This document shows, piece by piece, positions 1 to 5,072 of a stretch of 5,072 nt of DNA. Source of the stretch: Desulfobacteraceae bacterium (lineage in GTDB: Bacteria > Desulfobacterota > DSM-4660 > Desulfatiglandales > Desulfatiglandaceae); assembly GCA_030589225.1 (NCBI GenBank), contig JAUUWD010000164.1:1-5072 (forward strand), read 5' to 3'. A program made the position numbers and the translations under genes. Each line of letters starts with the position of its first letter. Position 1 is the stretch's first letter. Below the pieces are notes generated by a model. That model saw nothing but the letters and a program-made list of their open reading frames with translations, made no database searches and was not told where the DNA came from.

Positions 1-4
1 TACC

Positions 5-10
5 AGGAGA
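5..10 (+). promoter_or_regulatory. ribosome binding site of serS
   Basis: AGGAGA lies 5-6 nt before the ATG at 16, a near-ideal Shine-Dalgarno sequence and spacing. It supports that ATG as the true start. The window begins only 15 nt upstream of the gene, so the promoter and any preceding operon gene cannot be seen. Confidence 0.85.
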
Positions 11-15
11 ATTTA

Positions 16-1290
16 ATGCTGGATCTCAAATTTGCAAGAATAAATCTAAACACCATTAAGGAGATGGTAAAAAACAGGGAATCTGACCTTGATCTGTCTC
101 AATTCGAGAGGTTGGATGAGGAACGAAGAAACAGGCTGACAGTGCTTGAGGAAATGCGGCACCGGCGTAACCAGGTAAGCGAAGAGATCGCTGCCATGAA
201 AAAGAGAGGTGACGATGCCTCTGCGGTCATCAAAGAGATGAAACAGGTTTCTTCGAATATCAAGGATAAAGAAAAAGACCTTTCTGGATTCGTTGATAAA
301 TTGAACGAACTGCTCATGGTCATACCGAACATACCCCACGAATCGGTTGCCATTGGAAAAGATGAAAAGGATAATCCGGTAATCCGCGAGTGGGGAAAGA
401 TCCGGGAAATGGATTTTGAACCTCTCAATCATTGGGAAATCGGCGAACGTCTGGGAATTCTGGATTTTGCCAGTGCCGCTAAAATCGCCGGTGCCAGGTT
501 TGCACTCTACCGGGGGCTTGGAGCCAAACTGGAAAGGACCCTTATCAACTTCATGCTGGATATACACACAGAAGAGCACGGATACATAGAAGTCCTCCCT
601 CCCTTTATGGTGAATTCCGCCTCCATGACAGGCACGGGACAGCTCCCCAAATTCAAAGAAGACCTTTTTAAAATCGAGGGCTGGGACTATTACCTGATCC
701 CCACGGCTGAGGTCCCTGTTACCAACATTCACCGTGAAGAGACCCTTTCTGAAGAACAATTGCCGATTTACTATGTTGCGTATACGCCATGTTTTCGTTC
801 AGAGGCCGGCTCCTATGGCAAAGATACCCGTGGTCTCATTCGACAGCATCAGTTCAACAAGGTGGAACTGGTTAAGTTCACAAGGCCTGAAGAGTCATAT
901 GATGAACTGGAAAAACTGACCTTGAATGCTGAAGAGATATTGAAACGCCTTGAACTTCCCTACCGTGTGATTTCCCTCTGCACTGGCGACCTTGGCTTTT
1001 CGGCGGCAAAGACATATGACCTGGAGGTATGGCTTCCAGGTCAAAATCTTTACAGGGAGATCTCATCTTGCAGTAACTTTGTCGAATTTCAGGCCAGACG
1101 GGCAGGAATACGGTTCAAGAGGAAGGGGGGCAGCGGGAGCGAGCTGGTCCACACTTTAAATGGTTCCGGCCTTGCCGTAGGAAGGACCCTGGTGGCCATC
1201 ATTGAAAACTATCAGCAGGCAGACGGCAGCGTGACTATTCCCGACGCGCTAAGAGCTTATATGGGCGGGATAGATTCCATACATTTATAA
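16..1290 (+). CDS. serS: Seryl-tRNA synthetase (serine--tRNA ligase), class II
   Basis: This cytoplasmic enzyme activates serine with ATP and loads it onto tRNA-Ser. In the family it also serylates tRNA-Sec where selenocysteine is used. The 424-residue length is normal for bacterial SerRS. Residues 1 to about 105 form the charged N-terminal arm, rich in E, K and R with heptad-like hydrophobics, the antiparallel coiled coil that grips the long variable arm of tRNA-Ser. The class II catalytic core follows. The TAE triad at 230-232 matches the serine-binding loop. Motif 2 starts at [15 protein letters not shown] (260-274) and continues to HQF at 278-280. Motif 3 is [18 protein letters not shown] (383-400) with its invariant arginine at 390. 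The [13 protein letters not shown] stretch at 350-362 is also typical. The ATG at 16 has a well-placed AGGAGA, and the N-terminus begins MLDLKFAR as expected. The stop is TAA. It sits 26 nt before the PBP gene with no terminator between, so co-transcription is likely. Confidence 0.98.
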   Translation: MLDLKFARINLNTIKEMVKNRESDLDLSQFERLDEERRNRLTVLEEMRHRRNQVSEEIAAMKKRGDDASAVIKEMKQVSSNIKDKEKDLSGFVDKLNELLMVIPNIPHESVAIGKDEKDNPVIREWGKIREMDFEPLNHWEIGERLGILDFASAAKIAGARFALYRGLGAKLERTLINFMLDIHTEEHGYIEVLPPFMVNSASMTGTGQLPKFKEDLFKIEGWDYYLIPTAEVPVTNIHREETLSEEQLPIYYVAYTPCFRSEAGSYGKDTRGLIRQHQFNKVELVKFTRPEESYDELEKLTLNAEEILKRLELPYRVISLCTGDLGFSAAKTYDLEVWLPGQNLYREISSCSNFVEFQARRAGIRFKRKGGSGSELVHTLNGSGLAVGRTLVAIIENYQQADGSVTIPDALRAYMGGIDSIHL

Positions 1291-1296
1291 AATTAC

Positions 1297-1300
1297 GGAG
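1297..1300 (+). promoter_or_regulatory. possible Shine-Dalgarno GGAG of the PBP gene, oddly spaced
   Basis: This is the only purine-rich anti-SD match in the serS-PBP gap. It sits 16 nt before the ATG at 1317, far longer than the usual 5-9 nt. An in-frame ATT at 1308 lies 7 nt after it, which is ideal spacing but a very rare start codon. The actual start is therefore slightly uncertain, by three residues. Confidence 0.4.
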
Positions 1301-1316
1301 CGATTCTATTAACAAA

Positions 1317-2657
1317 ATGATAATTAAGCATCACGATCCTTCGGGCTGGCGGGACTATCAGAAGCGTCTTAAACGCGATACCCGGAGAAAATACCTTCAA
1401 AAAAATCTCCCTGCATTAGTCCTTTATTCAGCGGGCTCTTTTCTGGTCCTGGTCTTTGTGTTTTGCCTCGGTTCCTGGGTTATAGGGCATTTGAGCCAGG
1501 CCAGCATCAATCCACCGGATACTAAGAAACAATCCAATATTGCTCTGAAAAAACCTACAAAAAAGGATCCCGCGATTTTACTGAAGGAGCTGGACCTGGG
1601 TTCAGCTCAATTTAAGGATCATTTTGTGGTGGAAAAGGGTGGTGAACATTTTGACATAACATCATCTATTGACCTGGCCTTTCAAGATTACATCCTTCGC
1701 CTGCTTCGACGTTCCAAGACCATACAGGCCGCTGTTGTGGTTCAAAGGCCGGACGACGGTCGGATCCTTGCCATGGTAAACTATGACAAGGAAGGAAACG
1801 GCCAAAACCTCTGCATAAAAGCGGACTTCCCTGCTGCAAGTATTTTCAAGATTGTGTCAGCGGCAGCTGCTCTGGAATCAGCAGGATATACCCCGGATCA
1901 ACCTGTATTTTTTCAGGGACGCAGACACACTCTTTATAAACAGCAGTTGAAACAAACCAAAAACAAGTACACGAATAAAATAACCTTTAGAAAGGCATTT
2001 GCTTCATCCGTAAATTCTGTTTTCGGGAAATTGGGTATATTTGATCTGGGTCACGATTTGATGTCCGAGTATGCCAGTAGGTTTTTATTTAATCGAGTAA
2101 TCCCTTTTGATTTTCCTGTGGGAATGAGCACCATTCAAATACCGGATGATGACTACGGACTGGCTGAAATTGCATCGGGTTTCAACAGAAAGACCTTGAT
2201 CTCACCCCTGCACGCAGCTCTTTTAGCATCGGTCGTGGCCAATAATGGCATCCTGATGGCACCGTGGCTTGTTGAAGATATCTCAAGTGAATCCGGTGAG
2301 ATTCTATACCACAGAAAGACGGCCCAGCTTACTTCTCCCATAAGCTGGAAAACGGCGGAAGACATGAAGGTCCTGATGAAGGATACAGTGATTTACGGGA
2401 CCTGCAGGAAGTCTTTTAGACCGCTGCGGCGCAAAAAGGCCTTCAAAGGTGTTGATTTCGGGGCAAAAACAGGTACTATTAATGATAAAAAAGATCGATT
2501 CAAATATGACTGGCTTACGGGTTATGTTCTGCCCCAGAATGGCACTAAGGCTATAAGTATCGCCGTCCTGACGGTTCACGGAGAAAAATTGGGCTTAAGA
2601 TCAAGCGAGCTTGGCCGATATATTATCAAACACTACCTTACATCTAAAAAAAGCTGA
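1317..2657 (+). CDS. Membrane-anchored penicillin-binding protein, transpeptidase domain only
   Basis: This is a serine D,D-transpeptidase-fold protein expected to cross-link (or trim) peptidoglycan stem peptides on the periplasmic side of the inner membrane. It has 446 residues: a basic cytoplasmic N-terminus (1-30), one transmembrane helix (about 31-59), a lysine-rich linker (about 66-92), then a transpeptidase domain to the C-terminus. All three active-site motifs are present: SIFK at 175-178 (catalytic serine and lysine of SxxK), SVN at 231-233 (SxN) and KTG at 384-386. GRILAMVNYD at 148-157 is the usual strand before the SxxK helix. There is no glycosyltransferase domain and no room for the N-terminal dimerisation domain of FtsI or PBP2, so it is shorter than standard class A or B enzymes. 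I assign no gene symbol. The ATG at 1317 is the first in-frame Met, but its ribosome binding site is poorly placed. It appears to be in an operon with serS. Beta-lactam binding is expected from the motifs. Its in vivo role (polymerase partner, divisome or elongasome) cannot be told from sequence. Confidence 0.9.
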   Translation: MIIKHHDPSGWRDYQKRLKRDTRRKYLQKNLPALVLYSAGSFLVLVFVFCLGSWVIGHLSQASINPPDTKKQSNIALKKPTKKDPAILLKELDLGSAQFKDHFVVEKGGEHFDITSSIDLAFQDYILRLLRRSKTIQAAVVVQRPDDGRILAMVNYDKEGNGQNLCIKADFPAASIFKIVSAAAALESAGYTPDQPVFFQGRRHTLYKQQLKQTKNKYTNKITFRKAFASSVNSVFGKLGIFDLGHDLMSEYASRFLFNRVIPFDFPVGMSTIQIPDDDYGLAEIASGFNRKTLISPLHAALLASVVANNGILMAPWLVEDISSESGEILYHRKTAQLTSPISWKTAEDMKVLMKDTVIYGTCRKSFRPLRRKKAFKGVDFGAKTGTINDKKDRFKYDWLTGYVLPQNGTKAISIAVLTVHGEKLGLRSSELGRYIIKHYLTSKKS

Positions 2658-2707
2658 ATTTTGCCAATGAACCAGTCTCCCATTTTCTTAAAACCCATTA
2701 AAGTGTT

Positions 2708-2727
2708 CCATCACTCCATAATGATGG
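2708..2727 (+). repeat. small stem-loop in the PBP-glmS spacer
   Basis: CCATCA (2708-2713) and TGATGG (2722-2727) are exact inverted repeats around an 8-nt loop. The 6-bp stem has no following T-run, so it is not a convincing intrinsic terminator. It lies where a -35 element for the TATAAT at 2730 would fall, so it may instead be a protein-binding site or chance. Confidence 0.3.
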
Positions 2728-2740
2728 TGTATAATGATGG
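2718..2740 (+). repeat. duplicated 10-mer ATAATGATGG upstream of glmS
   Basis: ATAATGATGG occurs exactly at 2718-2727 and again at 2731-2740, start to start 13 bp. The second copy contains most of the putative -10 box. A local tandem duplication or paired operator half-sites would both explain it. The copies themselves are certain; any function is inference. Confidence 0.6.
2730..2735 (+). promoter_or_regulatory. putative glmS promoter -10 box
   Basis: A perfect TATAAT lies 67 nt before the glmS start codon and would give a 5' leader of roughly 60 nt. No good -35 hexamer is present at 15-19 bp upstream (at best three of six matches to TTGACA), so the promoter may depend on an activator or be a chance match. 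The 145-nt spacer, compared with 26 nt between serS and the PBP gene, is consistent with glmS having its own promoter. Confidence 0.42.
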
Positions 2741-2787
2741 CCAACATAAGCGCTGTGTAAGTTGAAGGATTTCAGAAACATCTATTT

Positions 2788-2794
2788 TAAGGAG
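2788..2794 (+). promoter_or_regulatory. ribosome binding site of glmS
   Basis: TAAGGAG is a near-perfect Shine-Dalgarno sequence ending 8 nt before the ATG at 2803. It fixes the glmS start so that cysteine is residue 2, as the chemistry requires. Confidence 0.9.
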
Positions 2795-2802
2795 AAAAAT
2801 TC

Positions 2803-4629
2803 ATGTGTGGCATAATATGTTATGTGGGTCAAAAACAGGCCAGCCCGATTCTTTTGGAAGGATTGAAACAACTTGAATACCGCGGGTATGACTCTGCCGG
2901 CCTTGCAATACAGCAGGAAAATGATATCGCATGTTACCGGGCAGTGGGGAAGATTGTAGAGTTGGAGAGAAAGCTGAATGGCGTGGACATCAACGGAACC
3001 GTTGGTATCGCGCACACCCGATGGGCCACGCATGGGGAACCCAACGAGGCAAATGCACATCCCCATCGGGACCAGGATGAGAACGTATTCGTGATACACA
3101 ATGGTATTATTGAAAATTTTCTTGTCCTTAAGAAAAAACTGGAAAAGCAGGGGATTACATTCAGGTCAGAAACTGACACAGAAGTCTTGGCGCATTTGAT
3201 CGGCCTGAATTTCAACGGCAGTCTCAATGAGGCAGTGAGAAAAACCATGTCTCAGGTGGAAGGAACATTTGGTTTGGCAGTCATTCACAGGAATGCACCT
3301 GGTGAAATTGTAGTTGCAAGAAGAGGGAGCCCTTTAATTATCGGCGTGGGCGAGGACGGCCATTTTGCTGCCTCTGATGTATCGGCAATGGTGCGACATA
3401 CAAATAAAGTTGTTCACCTGGAAGAGAATGAGCTGGCAACGTTGACCGCCAAGGGTTTTTCTATCTCTACGGCCCAGGCGAAACCCATCGAGAGAAGCAC
3501 AGAAACTGTAGAATGGCGGGCAGAAGACGTGGAACTTAATGGCTTTCCACATTTTATGCTCAAGGAGATCTATGAACAACCAGAGACCATAAAAAATGCA
3601 TTCAGGGGCAGGCTCGAACCTGGTGAAGGTGTTCCTAAACTTGGTGGAATCATGCCTGTATGGGAGAGACTCAAGGAGTGCCGTCATCTGGTTATTGTGG
3701 CCTGTGGAACATCTTATTATGCGGGGTGCGTGGGACGGTATGTCTTTGAGAGGCTGACCGAGATTGACGTGGAGGTTGAGCTTGCCTCCGAGTTTCGCTA
3801 CCGGAAGCTGAATTTTCCCGAAAATACCTTTCTTGTTGCACTTAGCCAGTCAGGGGAGACAGCCGACACCCTTGCCGCCATAAGGGAGGCCAAGCGGAAG
3901 GGGGCGAGTCTTTTGGGGATAGTTAACGTGGTGGGGAGCTCCATTTCCAGGGAAACAGAGGCAGGGGTCTATAACCATGCAGGACCTGAGATTGGCGTGG
4001 CTTCAACGAAGATTTTCACTTCACAATTGACCATACTGACTTTATTGGCCCTTTTGTTAGGCCGGCACCATAACCTATCTCTCACTGAAGGTGTAGAGGT
4101 CATACGGGCAATTCAGGCCCTCCCGGGGCTGATGAAAGATGTTCTCTCCCAGGCCCATCATATCGAGGCAATTGCTGAAAAATACCATAAGTGTAATAAC
4201 TGGCTTTTCCTGGGCAGGAAATACAATTATCCGATTGCCATGGAAGGGGCTCTCAAGCTTAAGGAAATTTCCTATATTCACGCGGAAGGGTATCCTGCTG
4301 GGGAGATGAAGCACGGTCCGATTGCTCTGATCAACCCGGAGATGCCAACCGTTGCCATCATACCGAAAGATGACATGTATGAAAAGATGTTCAGCAATAT
4401 CCAGGAGATCAAGAGTCGCAAGGGACCGGTAATTGCCATTGCCACAAAGGGAGATGATGATCTGAGAGAGATAGTGGATGATGTGATTGAAATACCGAAG
4501 ACCCTTGATTTTCTGAACCCTATCCTGGCGGTGGTACCCTGCCAGCTTCTATCCTATTATTGCGCCAGTTTGTTAAACAGGGACATTGATAAGCCAAGAA
4601 ATCTGGCAAAAAGTGTGACAGTGGAGTGA
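2803..4629 (+). CDS. glmS: Glutamine--fructose-6-phosphate transaminase (isomerizing), glucosamine-6-phosphate synthase
   Basis: This cytoplasmic enzyme makes glucosamine-6-phosphate and glutamate from fructose-6-phosphate and glutamine, the first step towards UDP-GlcNAc for peptidoglycan and lipopolysaccharide. At 608 residues it matches full-length bacterial GlmS. The N-terminal class II glutaminase domain (about 1-240) begins MCGIICYVG; Cys2 becomes the N-terminal nucleophile once Met is removed. RWATHGEPN at 73-81, HNGIIEN at 99-105 and SETDTE at 122-127 are the glutamine-binding and catalytic motifs. The first sugar isomerase (SIS) domain (about 285-425) carries CGTS at 301-304 and SQSGET at 348-353, which hold the sugar phosphate. 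The second SIS domain (about 455-590) carries EGALKLKEISYIHAEGY at 481-497 and MKHGP at 502-506, including the ring-opening histidine (504). The C-terminal tail DKPRNLAKSVTVE (596-608) is the conserved decapeptide region with the Schiff-base lysine (603). No key residue is missing. There is no glmS ribozyme in the short leader. No clear terminator follows. Confidence 0.98.
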   Translation: MCGIICYVGQKQASPILLEGLKQLEYRGYDSAGLAIQQENDIACYRAVGKIVELERKLNGVDINGTVGIAHTRWATHGEPNEANAHPHRDQDENVFVIHNGIIENFLVLKKKLEKQGITFRSETDTEVLAHLIGLNFNGSLNEAVRKTMSQVEGTFGLAVIHRNAPGEIVVARRGSPLIIGVGEDGHFAASDVSAMVRHTNKVVHLEENELATLTAKGFSISTAQAKPIERSTETVEWRAEDVELNGFPHFMLKEIYEQPETIKNAFRGRLEPGEGVPKLGGIMPVWERLKECRHLVIVACGTSYYAGCVGRYVFERLTEIDVEVELASEFRYRKLNFPENTFLVALSQSGETADTLAAIREAKRKGASLLGIVNVVGSSISRETEAGVYNHAGPEIGVASTKIFTSQLTILTLLALLLGRHHNLSLTEGVEVIRAIQALPGLMKDVLSQAHHIEAIAEKYHKCNNWLFLGRKYNYPIAMEGALKLKEISYIHAEGYPAGEMKHGPIALINPEMPTVAIIPKDDMYEKMFSNIQEIKSRKGPVIAIATKGDDDLREIVDDVIEIPKTLDFLNPILAVVPCQLLSYYCASLLNRDIDKPRNLAKSVTVE

Positions 4630-4657
4630 ACCTGGAAGGCGGAAGTCGGCAAGTTGA

Positions 4658-4679
4658 AGGCATGTAATTCCTGATGCCT
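4658..4679 (+). terminator. weak stem-loop after glmS, doubtful terminator
   Basis: AGGCAT (4658-4663) and ATGCCT (4674-4679) pair exactly around a 10-nt loop, 29 nt after the glmS stop codon. The position suits a terminator, but the stem is only 6 bp and no U-run follows. It could be a processing or pausing site, or chance. Confidence 0.2.
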
Positions 4680-4697
4680 AACCCGGATAAACCTGAA

Positions 4698-4737
4698 AAG
4701 TGCCTAAAGTGAACTAAAGTTTGAAGTGCCTAAAGTT
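4698..4737 (-). repeat. ACTTTAG-type phased repeat, inverted copy
   Basis: Read on the - strand, this stretch is AACTTTAGGCACTT, then a short linker, then AACTTTAG-TT-CACTTTAG-G-CACTT. On the + strand the AAGT cores end at 4701, 4710, 4720, 4727 and 4736, so most are 9-10 bp apart, close to one helical turn. The 24-nt unit at 4698-4721 is nearly the same as the + strand copies at 4931-4954 and 5050-5072. I infer an interspersed repeat family, but one window cannot show genome-wide copy number. Confidence 0.7.
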
Positions 4738-4930
4738 AAGGAACTTCGTGATTTTTTTTATAATGGATGGTTTTCACAAGGCCTGTGCGACAAATCAGAC
4801 CAAGGGACTCGGGTAATATGTAGTCAAAGAATTCGACTGTCTTGCCTGCCAAGAGGCACAGTAACAGTTGGCTCAGCCAAGACCTTGATCGAGAATTTTA
4901 GACAATTTGAAAATGTTAAATATTACCTTG

Positions 4931-4954
4931 AACTTTAGTCACTTTAGATCACTT
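4931..4954 (+). repeat. ACTTTAG-type phased repeat, direct copy
   Basis: The sequence reads AACTTTAG-T-CACTTTAG-AT-CACTT. It differs from the inverted copy at 4698-4721 mainly in the 1-2 nt linkers between cores. Cores start 9-10 bp apart. Together with the 4698-4737 copy it forms a large inverted repeat around a core of about 193 bp. Confidence 0.7.
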
Positions 4955-4995
4955 ATGGCCAAGTAATTACTCAACTGGTAGAGCCTTATTATGCT

Positions 4996-5016
4996 ACCAC
5001 TACCCGAGGTAGTGGT
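4996..5016 (+). repeat. perfect 9-bp hairpin with 3-nt loop
   Basis: ACCACTACC (4996-5004), loop CGA, GGTAGTGGT (5008-5016) is a perfect, fairly GC-rich stem. It is followed by TTTAGG, not a T-run, so it is not a classical intrinsic terminator in either direction. It lies between two direct copies of the ACTTTAG repeat. It could be a structured RNA element, a rho-linked or convergent terminator remnant, or part of a mobile repeat. Confidence 0.6.
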
Positions 5017-5049
5017 TTAGGCCGATTAATTAAGGACTCTTAACATTCT

Positions 5050-5072
5050 AACTTTAACTCACTTTAATCACT
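5050..5072 (+). repeat. ACTTTAG-type phased repeat, third copy at window edge
   Basis: The sequence reads AACTTTA-ACT-CACTTTA-AT-CACT, a slightly diverged direct copy of 4931-4954 lying 119 bp downstream. It is cut by the end of the window, so the array may continue. Confidence 0.6.

Larger units (their letters stand above)
4630..5072. other. AT-rich intergenic region after glmS, no convincing gene
   Basis: These 443 bases hold no gene I can support. A GTG-started open frame of 70 codons at 4726-4938 lacks a ribosome binding site. It begins and ends inside repeat sequence and resembles no family I know. What can be seen is a weak 6-bp stem (4658-4679), ACTTTAG-type repeats on both sides of a ~190-bp core (4698-4737 and 4931-4954), a small palindrome TTGGCTCAGCCAA (4868-4880), a strong 9-bp hairpin (4996-5016) and a third repeat copy running to the window edge. 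A TATAAT at 4759-4764 follows a run of eight T, without a good -35. Base composition is clearly more AT-rich than the genes. Confidence 0.75.

Noticed and set aside
46..759. Long antisense open frame inside serS (237 codons)
   Set aside because: It is a shadow of the serS reading frame, with no ribosome binding site and no recognisable product, while serS itself is unmistakable.
2741..2802. glmS ribozyme-like start (AAGCGCT at 2748-2754) in the glmS leader
   Set aside because: Only about 50 nt remain before the start codon, far too short for the ribozyme core, and the following consensus elements are missing. The ribozyme is also typical of Gram-positive bacteria.
4759..4764. Promoter at TATAAT after the T-run
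   Set aside because: No matching -35 element and no gene downstream; such a match is expected by chance in AT-rich sequence.
4726..4938. GTG-started 70-codon open frame after glmS
   Set aside because: It has no Shine-Dalgarno sequence, its start and stop both fall in repeat sequence, it shows no recognisable domain and it lies in low-complexity AT-rich DNA. A decayed gene cannot be excluded.
4996..5016. Intrinsic terminator for glmS at the 9-bp hairpin
   Set aside because: It lies more than 360 nt after the stop codon and no T-run follows on either strand.
4960..5030. Possible tRNA gene from the D-arm-like CTCAACTGGTAGAG
   Set aside because: Placing the D-arm puts GCT in the anticodon position, but the flanking bases do not pair as an anticodon stem. 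There is no T-loop (GTTCGAATC-like) and no acceptor stem.

Overview
The window holds three complete, co-directional housekeeping genes on the + strand followed by about 440 bp of AT-rich non-coding DNA. Moderate GC, strong purine-rich Shine-Dalgarno sites and the protein sequences suggest a Gram-negative anaerobe, most likely of the Desulfobacterota (former Deltaproteobacteria). That placement comes from recognising protein sequence style, not from a search, and is moderately confident at best.

Layout. Positions 16-1290 encode seryl-tRNA synthetase (serS). After a 26-nt gap, 1317-2657 encode a short, single-pass membrane penicillin-binding protein with an intact transpeptidase active site but no recognisable accessory domain. 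A 145-nt spacer follows (2658-2802). It carries a TATAAT box inside a duplicated 10-mer and a strong ribosome binding site. Positions 2803-4629 encode glutamine-fructose-6-phosphate transaminase (glmS), complete at both ends. The rest, 4630-5072, has no convincing gene. It contains short repeats built from an ACTTTAG core spaced about one helical turn apart, with two copies facing in from opposite sides of a ~190-bp core and a third at the window edge, plus a perfect 9-bp hairpin.

How the genes fit together. serS and the transpeptidase gene look co-transcribed. GlmS makes glucosamine-6-phosphate, the committed precursor of UDP-GlcNAc for peptidoglycan and lipopolysaccharide. The transpeptidase cross-links finished peptidoglycan. 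Two of the three genes therefore serve the cell envelope, although glmS probably also has its own promoter.

I found no new multi-gene system. The parts most worth a second look are the phased ACTTTAG repeats after glmS, the stripped-down PBP with an ambiguous start, and the duplicated 10-mer at the putative glmS promoter.
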